Part shown: piece by piece, positions 1-8,328 of the stretch
Numbering within the stretch: the stretch's first letter is position 1
How the letters are laid out: every line of letters begins with the position of its first letter
Origin: Acetobacteraceae bacterium
GTDB lineage: Bacteria; Pseudomonadota; Alphaproteobacteria; Acetobacterales; Acetobacteraceae
Direction: 5' to 3'
DNA length: 64,000 bases
Assembly: GCA_003164135.1 (NCBI GenBank)
Contig: PLSD01000018.1
Location: 61,068 to 125,067 of the forward strand
Program-made: the position numbers and the translations under genes
The notes under the pieces: model-generated
What the model was told of the DNA's origin: nothing
The model's input: the letters and a program-made list of their open reading frames with translations, nothing else
Database searches by the model: none

Positions 1-95
1 GAGTTCCCCCTCCCGCCAAGACCCTCATTAATGCCGATCGAAGGGCGCGGCCCTTCGCGGGGGTCCAGGGGGCAGAGCCCCCTGGCCTTACTGTG
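1..95. repeat. Copy of a dispersed double-hairpin repeat
   Basis: This stretch holds two tight hairpins in a row. Stem one is 39-46 with 50-57 (8 bp, 3-nt loop); stem two is 65-73 with 77-85 (9 bp, 3-nt loop). The same layout, preceded by the same CCTCATTAA block (here 22-30), occurs twice as inverted arms inside fliP at about 30945-31140. It lies just past the stop of the leftward sulfotransferase gene, so it could also act as a transcript end or RNA-stabilising structure, although no T-run follows. The repeat identity is seen directly; any function is inferred. Confidence 0.75.
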
Positions 96-126
96 CCCTC
101 AGCCCCACACACCCTGGCCATCCCCG

Positions 127-3100
127 TCATTCGGCGGCGCTCCGCAGGGCGGGGTGGTCGAGGGTGGTCCAGGGGGGTGGGGCGGATTCGGTGGCGGGCA
201 GGGCTAGGGCGGCGGCGCGGGCGCGGGCGCCGTGGGCGAGGGTGGCTGTGAGGTCGTGGATGGCGGTTGTGAGCGCGGTTTTCCAAGTATCGGCGCGGTT
301 TGTCAGCTGGATAGCGCCGAGGGTGGCGGGGGTGTCGAGGCGGTCGTCGATGAGGAGGTGGCAGCCGGCGGCGGCGGCGATGAGGGTTTTGTAGTGGTCG
401 GCGCTGGTGTCGTGGCCGGCGGGGCGGACCAGGATTTGCGGGGCGAGTTCGGCCATGGCCTGGGCCCAGGCGAATTCGGAGGGTTGCGGCGAGATGCGGG
501 CAACCGCGCCGGAGTAGGTGGAGCCGGGGCGTTCCACGACGATCCAGGAGGCGATTTCCAACGTGCTGTTGATCAGGCCGGTGAACCAGGGCGGGGCGAT
601 GCCTTCGTCGACCCAGAGCACGCGGGGGCGGGTGTTGAGGCCGGTGCCGATTTTCAGGTCTTCCCAGATATGGGGGGACAAAGTGGGGCGCCAAAGCGTG
701 ACGGATTGGCCGGGGGCGGTGAACTGGCGGAGTTGTTTGACCAGCCCCGGCGAGGTGGCGAACAGGCGGGTGGCCACGGCGATGGCTGGTTTGGCGCTGG
801 GCGGCGGGGGGTTGGTGAATACCGCGCTGTAGGCGGGGCTGCCGGGTAAGGCGGCGGTGAGCGGGTTGACGCGGAGCCAGGCGCTGGGGGCGCGGCGGCC
901 GAGGTCGGCGGCGGTGAGGGGTTCGGGTGCCCAATCGGCCTCCAGCGCGCCGGTGCGGCGCAGGGCGCGGGCGGCGTTGAGGATTGCTTCGCCGGCAACG
1001 GGCGGGCCGCTGACCAGCAGGCTGATGGGGTCGGCCGGCTGGCTGCGGACCAGGCCGAGGCGTTGCTCGGAAACCAAGAGATCACCGTGCAGGGAGAGTG
1101 CCGGGTGGTGATATGGGTCTGACCAGGGCAGCGCGCGGGCGGCGGGGGTGCCCTGGCGGAAGGCGAATTGCGTATCCGGGCAGATGGTCTCGGCCGGGAT
1201 GATGAAGGAGACGTCCGGGGTCCAGGCAATCCGCCCGCCTTGGGCGCGGAGCTGGGCGCAGAGGTCGATCCAAAGGGCGTCGCCGGTGAGGCTGGGGAAT
1301 GTGCAGGCGGCCAGGGCGGCGGTGCGGACCATGATGGCGGGCGGTGCGGCGGCGCTGGCTTCCTGATCCACCATCAGCCAGCCGCCGGGGCCGGGGTCGT
1401 CGGACATGTGGCCGGCGCCGAGGCGGGTGTCGGCGCCGATGACGATGGGGCCTTGCACGGTGAACTGTTTGGGGTTGCCGGAGAGCGGCACCAGGGTACG
1501 GGCGGCAACCAGGGCAATGCCGGGGTCGATAAGGCGGGTGCGCAGGGCCTCGGCCCAATGCGGGGTGGCGGGGTGGGCGCGGGCGTCGATGATGGCGGTG
1601 TAAGGGGTGACGGCCAGGGCTGCTGCCTGGGCGAGGGCCTGCGCCGGGGTGAGTGTTGCGGTTGGCGGCACGGCGAGGACTTTGCCCTCAAGGGCGGCGG
1701 TTTGTTGGGTTACGGCGGTGAGATAGCTGGTCATGGCCGGGTTGAGGACCGTGCCGGCGAGGATGATCGGGCCGCTGAGTGCCGGGCCGCTGAGCAAAGT
1801 GGTGAGCCAATGGTCCAGGGCGGCGACCTCGGTGCCGTCGACCAGGAGGATGACCGAGGTGCCGGGGTCGGGCGCCAGGCGCAAATGGTGGAACAGGCCG
1901 AGGTGCTGGCGGTTCTGCACAGTGGCGGGGATGCCGGCGCGGGTGAGATGCGCGGTGACGGCTTCCGCCGCGCGGGCGCAGAAATCAGCGGCGGGGATGC
2001 TGTCGCGGCAGCTTTGCGCGCTGCGGGTGAACAGCGCCTCGGGCAGCCGCAGCACTTGCGCGCCGGTTTCGGCGAGGCGGAGCTGGTAGTCGTATTCCTC
2101 GGCACCGGCGCGGGCGGCATCGAAACCGCCCAGGGCAAGCAGGGTGTTGGCGCGGTACCAGACCCAGTCGCCCAGATAGGCGGACTGGCGCAGGCGGGTG
2201 ATGTCCCAGGCGGGTTTCTGGCGGACCCAGGGGCCGCCGTCGCGCGGGACGATTTCGTCGCAATAGATAAGGCCGGCGGGCGTGGTGGCGGCGGTGAGGG
2301 CGAAGCGCAGGATGGCGTCGGCGGCCAGGGTGTCGCCAGCGTTGAGGACGGCCACGTAGTCGGCGGTAGCGGCGGCGTGGTTGAGTTCGGCACAGAGTTG
2401 GCGGGAGAGGTCGCCGGGGGCGGGTGGCGAGGTGAGGGTGGTGTAGCCGGGGATGGCGAGGGCTTCGGTGGCAATGATTTTGACCGAGGCGGGCAGCTGC
2501 CACTGGCCGCGCAGGGATTCCAGGGTTTCCGTGACGGCGGCGGCGCGCCCGGCGGGAGCGGCGATGATGATGGCGAGGCGCGGCAGGTCTGGGGTGGCGG
2601 CGCGCAGGGCAAGCAGGCGGGCCTCGCCGCCTTCGTCCAGGCGTTCGGCCGGACGGAGGCTGGCGATGGTGCTGGGCGGGGCGTTGGCCACCGCCGCCAC
2701 CGGGCCGCCGAAGCTGGGGATCACGCGGCCGCGGCTGGCGCCGATTTCGGTGAGGAAGCCGACCATGTCGGCGGTTTCCTCGGCGAAACCGTCCCATACC
2801 GCAGGCATGAAGTTGCGGGCGAGAATAGCGTCCCAGGTGCGGGTGACGAGGTCGCGCAACGGGCGGGCGAGGTCTTCCTGCGGTGACGGTTCGCTGCGGT
2901 TGAGCTGGGAGGTGAGGTAGGCGGCGCCGTCCGCCATGCCGTTTGGTACCAGGTGGGAGAGCGCGATGCCGGTGTCCTGCTCGATGCGGTTGAGTTGTCC
3001 GGCGGGGTTGGCCAACAGGTCATGGTAGGTGAGCCAGCTGCGCGATAAATGCCGGGCTTGGCGCTCGCCGGAGGTGACGTAGCTCATCCATAGCAGCAGT

Positions 3101-3585
3101 GCGTGCGCGCGGGTGAGGCCGTTTTTGTGCTGCTGGCTGGAGGCGGCGGTCCAGGGGTCACGGAAAATATGCACGACATGGGGGTTGTGACCAGCCTGGA
3201 GGGCGGCGCGCTCGTACAACGGCAGGGTGCGGCAGAGGTGCGGGTGCTTCAGGCCCCAGACTGGATTAGCGACTGGATAAGCGACTGGATCAGCGGCGGT
3301 GAAGCGGCGGCGCAGGATGGCATCGAGGCGGGAGAGAAACGGTGCGAGGTCCGCACGGTCCGCCCAGCCGGTGGGCAGGCCGCGCACGTCGGTCCATTCC
3401 ACGCCGAGGCGGTTGAACAGGTCAACGTCGAACTCGATCAGCTCGGGGATTTCGTAGAAGCCGAGCGGGTTGTGCTCATTGGGGTCGGCCTCGTTGAAGA
3501 ATTTGACGCCCAGGCGTTGCAGCGCGCCGGAAAGTGCTGAGGTACCGCTGCGGTAATAGCCGACAATGAAAATGGCATCTGACAC
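127..3585 (-). CDS. Sulfotransferase-glycosyltransferase multidomain fusion
   Basis: This 1152-residue protein joins several transferase modules. Residues 1-270 form a PAPS-type sulfotransferase with the phosphosulfate loop GYYRSGTS (9-16) and the 3'-phosphate loop FRDPWTAASS (141-150). From about 330 to 560 is a family-2 glycosyltransferase-like region containing AVLNAGDT and a GGFD segment. A second, weaker GT2-like region spans about 570-800, and the C-terminal third resembles a GT1/GT4-type fold. The GTG start has AAGGAG 8 nt upstream. It lies 11 bp after flgL at the end of the fli operon, so modification of flagellin or other surface glycans is a reasonable inference, but the substrate is unknown. 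The first two domains are well supported; the C-terminal assignment is weak. Confidence 0.8.
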   Translation of the reverse strand: MSDAIFIVGYYRSGTSALSGALQRLGVKFFNEADPNEHNPLGFYEIPELIEFDVDLFNRLGVEWTDVRGLPTGWADRADLAPFLSRLDAILRRRFTAADPVAYPVANPVWGLKHPHLCRTLPLYERAALQAGHNPHVVHIFRDPWTAASSQQHKNGLTRAHALLLWMSYVTSGERQARHLSRSWLTYHDLLANPAGQLNRIEQDTGIALSHLVPNGMADGAAYLTSQLNRSEPSPQEDLARPLRDLVTRTWDAILARNFMPAVWDGFAEETADMVGFLTEIGASRGRVIPSFGGPVAAVANAPPSTIASLRPAERLDEGGEARLLALRAATPDLPRLAIIIAAPAGRAAAVTETLESLRGQWQLPASVKIIATEALAIPGYTTLTSPPAPGDLSRQLCAELNHAAATADYVAVLNAGDTLAADAILRFALTAATTPAGLIYCDEIVPRDGGPWVRQKPAWDITRLRQSAYLGDWVWYRANTLLALGGFDAARAGAEEYDYQLRLAETGAQVLRLPEALFTRSAQSCRDSIPAADFCARAAEAVTAHLTRAGIPATVQNRQHLGLFHHLRLAPDPGTSVILLVDGTEVAALDHWLTTLLSGPALSGPIILAGTVLNPAMTSYLTAVTQQTAALEGKVLAVPPTATLTPAQALAQAAALAVTPYTAIIDARAHPATPHWAEALRTRLIDPGIALVAARTLVPLSGNPKQFTVQGPIVIGADTRLGAGHMSDDPGPGGWLMVDQEASAAAPPAIMVRTAALAACTFPSLTGDALWIDLCAQLRAQGGRIAWTPDVSFIIPAETICPDTQFAFRQGTPAARALPWSDPYHHPALSLHGDLLVSEQRLGLVRSQPADPISLLVSGPPVAGEAILNAARALRRTGALEADWAPEPLTAADLGRRAPSAWLRVNPLTAALPGSPAYSAVFTNPPPPSAKPAIAVATRLFATSPGLVKQLRQFTAPGQSVTLWRPTLSPHIWEDLKIGTGLNTRPRVLWVDEGIAPPWFTGLINSTLEIASWIVVERPGSTYSGAVARISPQPSEFAWAQAMAELAPQILVRPAGHDTSADHYKTLIAAAAGCHLLIDDRLDTPATLGAIQLTNRADTWKTALTTAIHDLTATLAHGARARAAALALPATESAPPPWTTLDHPALRSAAE
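3259..3294. repeat. Three 12-bp tandem repeats in the sulfotransferase domain
   Basis: Three direct copies of GACTGGATNAGC lie end to end (3259-3270, 3271-3282, 3283-3294) and differ only at the ninth base. On the coding (minus) strand they encode a Pro-Val-Ala rich insert around residues 98-109 between the two cofactor loops. The 12-bp unit keeps the frame, so copy-number change would not disrupt the protein. Confidence 0.85.
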
Positions 3586-3596
3586 GGAAGCACTCC

Positions 3597-4814
3597 TTAA
3601 ACGTAGTTGAACAGGCTGAGGCTCTGCACGGTGCCAAATGTTTTCATGGCGGCCTGCAAGGCGGTGAGGGTTTGGTCCAGGCTGGCGATGGCGACCGGGG
3701 TATTAATGGCGGTCGCGTTCTGCACGCTGGTTTGGACCTGGGTGGATTGGTTGGTGTTGCTGGCGGCGGCGTTGGTGATGGCCTGCAAGGTGACGCCGTT
3801 CTGCGCCTGCGCGGTGACGACGTTCTGCTGGTACTGCCCGAGACTGGCGAGGCTCTGGTTGAGCACCTGGTTGGTCTGCGCCACCTGGGCCGGCGTGCTG
3901 CCCGCCGTGGATAGGGTTTGGTAAATGGTTTGCAGCAGGGCGAAGGCCGATTGCGGCCGGCTGGGCGCCAGCGTGAAACTGTCGCCCGAGGCGGGAGTGC
4001 CGGTGATCTGGTAGTCAACGCCGGCGAGCTGCACGGTGTTGCCCCCGGTGGTGGTGTTGCTGGAGAGCGTGCCGCTGGCCAGAGTGGTGCCGCCCTGGGA
4101 CGCGCTATAGCTGCCGCCGCTGCCGAAACTGACCGTGATCGCGGAGGTGCCGGACTGGAACGCCGCGGCCGCCGCCGCGTTGACCACGCCCTGCGGGATG
4201 ATCTGGCCGGAGCCGGTGTTGCTGCTGGCGGCGGCCACGCTGGCGGTGCCGTCCCCGGTGAGGCCGGAGACGAAAACCTCACCGTTGGCGATGGTGGAGG
4301 CGGTGGTGCCGGCGGTGATGGCTGCCTGGCTCTGTGCGCCGTCCCCCATGTAGACGATGGCGCCGCTGCCGCTGCTGGCGGTCTGGAAGGGGGCGACGCC
4401 GCCGCGCGAGCCGCCGAACAAATAGGTGCCGTTGGGCGCGGTGGTGTTGCCGATGGCCAGCAACTGCTTGGCCGCGGATTGCACCTGACCGGCCAGAGCG
4501 TTGAGGTTCTGCGAGCTGGTGGTGCCGTTCAATGCGGCCTCGACCACCGACTGCACGCTGTTCAGCAGGCTGCTGGTGGATTGGTAGGCGTTGCTGACGC
4601 TGCCGAGCTGCACCTGGATGGCGGCCTGGGTGTTGTTGTCGTTGGCGAGCGCGCTGATCTGGTCGTTGCCCAGGGCCGCGGTCTCGTAGGCCGCGGGGTT
4701 CTGGTCGGGCGTTTGCACCGCCAGACCAGTGGAGATCTGCTGCTGCAGCGTGTTGATCTGGGCTTCCTGCAGCGCCACGTTGGCATTGAAGTTGGTGTAG
4801 AATGAGAGGTCCAT
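3597..4814 (-). CDS. flgL: Flagellar hook-filament junction protein FlgL
   Basis: A 405-residue hook-associated protein (HAP3) that joins the hook to the flagellin filament. It has the flagellin-like N-terminal helix with LQQQISTGLAVQTPDQNP at about residues 25-42 and a C-terminal helix rich in Gln, Asn and Ala, with a low-complexity Ser/Gly/Thr middle. The frame is open much further upstream, to 5429, but that extension overlaps fliJ and fliI in another frame and is Arg/Pro-rich shadow. The true start at 4814 begins MDLSFYTNF and is preceded by GGAG. It follows fliJ after an 11-bp gap. Its partner FlgK is in the other operon at 28225-30156. Confidence 0.93.
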   Translation of the reverse strand: MDLSFYTNFNANVALQEAQINTLQQQISTGLAVQTPDQNPAAYETAALGNDQISALANDNNTQAAIQVQLGSVSNAYQSTSSLLNSVQSVVEAALNGTTSSQNLNALAGQVQSAAKQLLAIGNTTAPNGTYLFGGSRGGVAPFQTASSGSGAIVYMGDGAQSQAAITAGTTASTIANGEVFVSGLTGDGTASVAAASSNTGSGQIIPQGVVNAAAAAAFQSGTSAITVSFGSGGSYSASQGGTTLASGTLSSNTTTGGNTVQLAGVDYQITGTPASGDSFTLAPSRPQSAFALLQTIYQTLSTAGSTPAQVAQTNQVLNQSLASLGQYQQNVVTAQAQNGVTLQAITNAAASNTNQSTQVQTSVQNATAINTPVAIASLDQTLTALQAAMKTFGTVQSLSLFNYV

Positions 4815-4825
4815 TTTGGTCTCCT

Positions 4826-5248
4826 TCAGGTCCGGGGGGCGGCGGGCCGCCAGGGGCGGTCGCGTTCCAGGCGTTGTTCGGTTTCGCGCTCCACCGCCAG
4901 GGCGGCTTTGCGCAGGGCCTCGGCCAGGGCGCGGCGCTGCACTTTGACCTGGCTGAGCTTGGTGACGGCGGTTTCCAGCTGCGCGGCGGCGACGCCGGCG
5001 GCGTGCATGATTTGACCCTCGGCGCCGTGCGAGGCGGCGGAGAACTGGCCGGCGCGGCGGGCCTGGGATGCCGGGACGATGGCGCCGTCCTGCCAGCTTT
5101 GCGCGAGGCGGGTGCGGTAGGCGGCGAGGATGCCGCGCTGCTGTTCGGCTTGGTGCAGGGTGGCGTTGTGGCGGCGGATGGCCTCCAGCGCCTGGGTTTC
5201 CTGTTCGGCGGCCAGCATGGCCAGCCGGTTGAGGGTGCGGGGTTTCAT
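4826..5248 (-). CDS. fliJ: Flagellar export chaperone FliJ
   Basis: A 140-residue, almost entirely alpha-helical, charged coiled-coil protein. In the export apparatus FliJ sits in the centre of the FliI hexamer as a stalk, contacts FlhA and helps escort substrates. Sequence similarity in this family is low, so the call rests on size, the Arg/Glu/Gln-rich heptad pattern (residues 5-60 and 85-130) and position: its ATG overlaps the fliI stop as ATGA and flgL follows. Length matches the family (about 140-150). Confidence 0.85.
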   Translation of the reverse strand: MKPRTLNRLAMLAAEQETQALEAIRRHNATLHQAEQQRGILAAYRTRLAQSWQDGAIVPASQARRAGQFSAASHGAEGQIMHAAGVAAAQLETAVTKLSQVKVQRRALAEALRKAALAVERETEQRLERDRPWRPAAPRT

Positions 5249-6591
5249 GGTTGTTGCTCCGCCAAAGCGGTTTGCAATGCGGTGAGGCTGGCGGCGAGGT
5301 TGATGCCTTCGTGCATGTCCTGGCGCAGCACCGCTTCCATCGCGGGGGCGCGGCGCAGGGCTTCGTCGAGCAGCGGGTCGCGGCCGGTGGCGTAGGCGCC
5401 GAGGTCGATGATGTCCTGCTTTTCGGCACGGCGTGCCCAGAGCGCGCGGAAGCGCGAGGCGAGTTTTTGGTGCGCGGGGGTGACCAGGCTGGGCATGGGG
5501 CGCGAGAGGGAGGCGACGATGTCGATGGGCGGGTACATGGCGGCTTCGGCGAGGGCGCGGGAGAGTACGATGTGGCCGTCCAGCACGGAGCGGGCGGTGT
5601 CAGCTACCGGGTCGCCGACATGGTCGTCGCCTTCCACCAGCACGGTGTAGATGGCGGTGATGGAGCCCTGCGACGAGGTGCCGTTGCCGGCGCGCTCCAC
5701 ATAGGCGGCGAGCGCGCCGAAAACCGAGGGCGGGTAGCCCTTGGTGGCGGGGGGTTCGCCGACGGCGAGGCCGATTTCACGCAGGGCCATGGCGAGGCGG
5801 GTGAGGGAATCGACGACCAGGAGGACGTGGTTGCCTTGGTCCCGGAAGTATTCGGCGATTGCCGCCGCGCGGTAGGCGCCGTGCAGGCGGCCCAAGGCGG
5901 TGTCGTCCGCCGGGGAGGCGATGACGACGCTGCGGGGGCGGGCGTCGCCCAAATGTTCCTCGATGAATTCGCGGATTTCGCGGCCGCGTTCGCCGATCAT
6001 GCCGACGACGACAACATCGGCGCTGGCGTGGCGGGCCATCATGCCGAGCAGGGTGGTTTTGCCCACGCCGCTGCCGGCGAACAGGCCGATGCGCATGCCT
6101 CGGCCCATGGTGGCGAGCGCGTTGATGGCGCCGACGCCGACATCGAACACCTGGGAGATGCGGGTGCGGGCCATGGGGTTGAGCGGCACGCCAAGGAGCG
6201 GCCACGGCTGGGTGACATTGGGCGGAGGCAGATTGTCGAGCGGCTGGCCGCGCGCGTCGAGGATGCGGCCGAGCAAAGCGGGGCCCATCAGCGGGGCGGG
6301 GGCGCGGCTTTCGACGTGGACGCGGGCACCGCGGGTGACGCCGCGGGTGCCTTGTTCGGGCATGACCAGCAGGGCGCCTTGTTCAAAGCCGACAACTTCG
6401 GCGGAGAGCAGGTCCGTGCTGTTCTCGGTCTCGATAAGGCAGCGTGAGCCGATGGGGGCGCGGATGCCGCTGGCGTGCAGGACTTCGCCGTTGGAGCGGG
6501 TGATGCGGCCGAAGCGGCGGACGGGGTCGCGGGAAAGGGCTTCGCGCAGGCGCTCCTGGGCCAGGGCGCGGATATTGTCCATCTGGATCAT
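5245..6591 (-). CDS. fliI: Flagellum-specific ATPase FliI
   Basis: A 448-residue F1-beta-like ATPase that energises type III export of flagellar subunits at the inner membrane. The Walker A loop is AGSGVGKTT (172-180), Walker B ends at VLLVVD (Asp261), and the family signature PPIDIVASLSR lies near residue 360. The N-terminal beta-barrel domain covers about 25-95. The start at 6591 overlaps the fliH stop as ATGA; a second in-frame ATG (MDNI) lies three codons later. Full length for the family, with no missing catalytic motif. Confidence 0.97.
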   Translation of the reverse strand: MIQMDNIRALAQERLREALSRDPVRRFGRITRSNGEVLHASGIRAPIGSRCLIETENSTDLLSAEVVGFEQGALLVMPEQGTRGVTRGARVHVESRAPAPLMGPALLGRILDARGQPLDNLPPPNVTQPWPLLGVPLNPMARTRISQVFDVGVGAINALATMGRGMRIGLFAGSGVGKTTLLGMMARHASADVVVVGMIGERGREIREFIEEHLGDARPRSVVIASPADDTALGRLHGAYRAAAIAEYFRDQGNHVLLVVDSLTRLAMALREIGLAVGEPPATKGYPPSVFGALAAYVERAGNGTSSQGSITAIYTVLVEGDDHVGDPVADTARSVLDGHIVLSRALAEAAMYPPIDIVASLSRPMPSLVTPAHQKLASRFRALWARRAEKQDIIDLGAYATGRDPLLDEALRRAPAMEAVLRQDMHEGINLAASLTALQTALAEQQP

Positions 6592-7244
6592 GGCGCTTCA
6601 CCGCCGGGCAGAGTGAGGGCGGCGCGGATGCTTTCCAGGCGGCCGGTCAGGCTGGCGTCCCACTCGATTTTGTCGAGCGGGTCGCCGTCGGGGGCGATGA
6701 TTTCCACCAGCACGCCGCCTTGGGCAACGGCTTCATCGGCCAGCAGGCTCGCGGTTTCGGGCGAGATGAGCGGGAGCAGATGCGCGTGGTCGGCGGGGTT
6801 GAGGCGCAGCAGCAGGGTTTGGCGCGGGCCGCGCTCGGCGGCGGCTTCGCTGATGAGGCGGGTAACGAGGGATTGCAGGTTGGCGGGGTTGGTTGCGGCC
6901 TCGACGCCGGTGATGTGGCGGGCGAGCAGGAAGGAGAGTTCGGTGACGAGATCGGCGAGATCGCGCTCCTTTTGCGCCAGCGGGGCGGCGAGTTGCGCCC
7001 AGGCGGCTTGCAGCGCGGCGGCGGCGGATTGCAGGGCGGCTGCTTGCGGTTCCATGGCGGCGCGGATTTGCGCCTGGGCTTCGGCACGGGCCTCGGACTC
7101 GGCTTTTTCGCGCAGGCGGGAGATCTCCTGGCGGACGCGGCGGGCGATTTCGGCCTCGGTTTCGGCTAGGGTTGCGGTGTCCTGCGCCAAAACTGCCTGC
7201 ACGAAGGTTTTACCACGAGTGCGCGAGACAGTGACGAAGCTCAT
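6588..7244 (-). CDS. fliH: Flagellar export ATPase regulator FliH
   Basis: A 218-residue FliH/SctL-type protein that dimerises, binds FliI and links it to the C-ring. The N-terminal half (about 20-90) is a long charged helix rich in Ala, Glu, Arg and Gln; the C-terminal half resembles the peripheral-stalk delta-subunit domain, with RLNPADHAHL and a VLVEI strand. It overlaps fliI as ATGA and shares a 4-nt overlap with the small membrane protein upstream. The family is divergent, so order and architecture carry much of the weight. Confidence 0.88.
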   Translation of the reverse strand: MSFVTVSRTRGKTFVQAVLAQDTATLAETEAEIARRVRQEISRLREKAESEARAEAQAQIRAAMEPQAAALQSAAAALQAAWAQLAAPLAQKERDLADLVTELSFLLARHITGVEAATNPANLQSLVTRLISEAAAERGPRQTLLLRLNPADHAHLLPLISPETASLLADEAVAQGGVLVEIIAPDGDPLDKIEWDASLTGRLESIRAALTLPGGEAP

Positions 7245-7510
7245 AATTCAGCTCCGTGCTGCAGGTGTTGCATCGCCTGGGTGAAGATGGCGCCGAACAT
7301 GCCGAGTACCGGCGCGGCCAGGGCCAAAGCGGCGCGGGTGAGCAGGGCCACGGTGAGAGCGCCGAGCGCCCAGCCGGCGAGGCTGGCGGGGTCGAAGGCG
7401 GCGGGCTGGTGGCGGGCTGACCAAATGAACATCACGGCGAGGGTCAGCACCGCGGGTTTGAGCAGTTTCGGGGTATTTTTGCCGCGTTTGGCGGCGGATT
7501 CCTTGGCCAT
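7241..7510 (-). CDS. Small membrane protein of unknown function in the fli operon
   Basis: An 89-residue protein with a basic N-terminus (MAKESAAKRGKN), a first hydrophobic stretch at about 20-31 and a longer one at about 45-75. I do not recognise the family. It sits between motB (9-bp gap) and fliH (ATGA overlap), so it is almost certainly translated with them. Its size and two hydrophobic segments would suit an accessory inner-membrane factor of the stator or export gate, but nothing in the sequence proves this. Its overlap-coupled position is the main reason to regard it as real. Confidence 0.7.
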   Translation of the reverse strand: MAKESAAKRGKNTPKLLKPAVLTLAVMFIWSARHQPAAFDPASLAGWALGALTVALLTRAALALAAPVLGMFGAIFTQAMQHLQHGAEL

Positions 7511-7519
7511 GCGCGGCTC

Positions 7520-8326
7520 CTATTTCACGGTGGGGTCGGGGGCATGCACCACCACCACGACGCGGCGGTTTTGGGCGCGGCCGATTTCGTCAGTGTTTGG
7601 GGCGATGGGGGCGAACTGGCCGAAACCTTGCGCCGCGAGCTGGGTGCCGCTGACGCCGTCGCTGACAAAAAGCTGCACGACGCTGACCGCACGCTCGGCC
7701 GAGAGCGACCAGTTGGAGGGGAATTGCGGCGTGGCGATGGGTTTGTCGTCAGTGTAGCCCTGCACGACGATGGTGAAGGGGGCGGGCATGTTTTTAAGCC
7801 CGGCGCCGACCTGGTGAAGCAGGGTGACGGCCGCCGGTTTGAGCGTCGCCTGGCCGGAGGGGAACAGCACCGAGGCGTCGAGCTGGATGGTGAGGGTGAG
7901 CGGCTGGCTCTGGATCGAGACCTCGTGCTTGTCGATTAAAGGCTGCAACAGCGCGGTGAGTTTGAGTTGCAGCTGCTGCAGGGAGAGGACCTCCGCCGCG
8001 AGCTGGCGCGCCATTTCCTTGGGGAGTTTGGAATTGGCCGAGGCCGGGGCTTCAACCGGCTTGGGGATGGGCGACGGCTGGTGCTGCAATATGCCCCGGC
8101 TGGCACCGGAATTTTGCACGACCGAAGGCGGCGTGCCGTGGAAGGCGGTGACGAAACTGGCGGCAATTTCGTCCTCCTTGTGCTTGTTGCGCGAGGAAGA
8201 GGCATAGAGCACGACGAAGGTGGCGAGCAGCAGTGTGAGCAAATCGGCGTAGCTGATGACCCAGCGCTCGTGGTTGGCGGGTTTTTCCGGTTTTTTGCCG
8301 GAGCCGGGAATGGCGGTGCGGGACAT
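7520..8326 (-). CDS. motB: Flagellar stator protein MotB
   Basis: A 268-residue stator B subunit that couples ion flow to rotation and anchors the stator to peptidoglycan. The single membrane helix is ISYADLLTLLLATFVVLYA (about 25-43), with Asp28 as the expected ion-binding residue. The OmpA-like peptidoglycan-binding domain spans about 140-262, including NWSLSAERA and the AQNRRV motif. It follows motA by 2 bp. Whether protons or sodium drive the motor cannot be read safely from the sequence. Confidence 0.95.
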   Translation of the reverse strand: MSRTAIPGSGKKPEKPANHERWVISYADLLTLLLATFVVLYASSSRNKHKEDEIAASFVTAFHGTPPSVVQNSGASRGILQHQPSPIPKPVEAPASANSKLPKEMARQLAAEVLSLQQLQLKLTALLQPLIDKHEVSIQSQPLTLTIQLDASVLFPSGQATLKPAAVTLLHQVGAGLKNMPAPFTIVVQGYTDDKPIATPQFPSNWSLSAERAVSVVQLFVSDGVSGTQLAAQGFGQFAPIAPNTDEIGRAQNRRVVVVVHAPDPTVK

Positions 8327-8328
8327 GG

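Noticed and set aside
1168-2886. Long Gly-rich plus-strand open frame opposite the transferase gene
   Set aside because: Shadow of the minus-strand gene in very GC-rich DNA; Gly/Val/Ala composition, no motif, and no neighbours in the same direction.
4815-5429. Upstream extension of the flgL frame
   Set aside because: Overlaps fliJ and fliI in another frame, is Arg/Pro-rich, and the ATG at 4814 has a ribosome binding site and starts the real FlgL.
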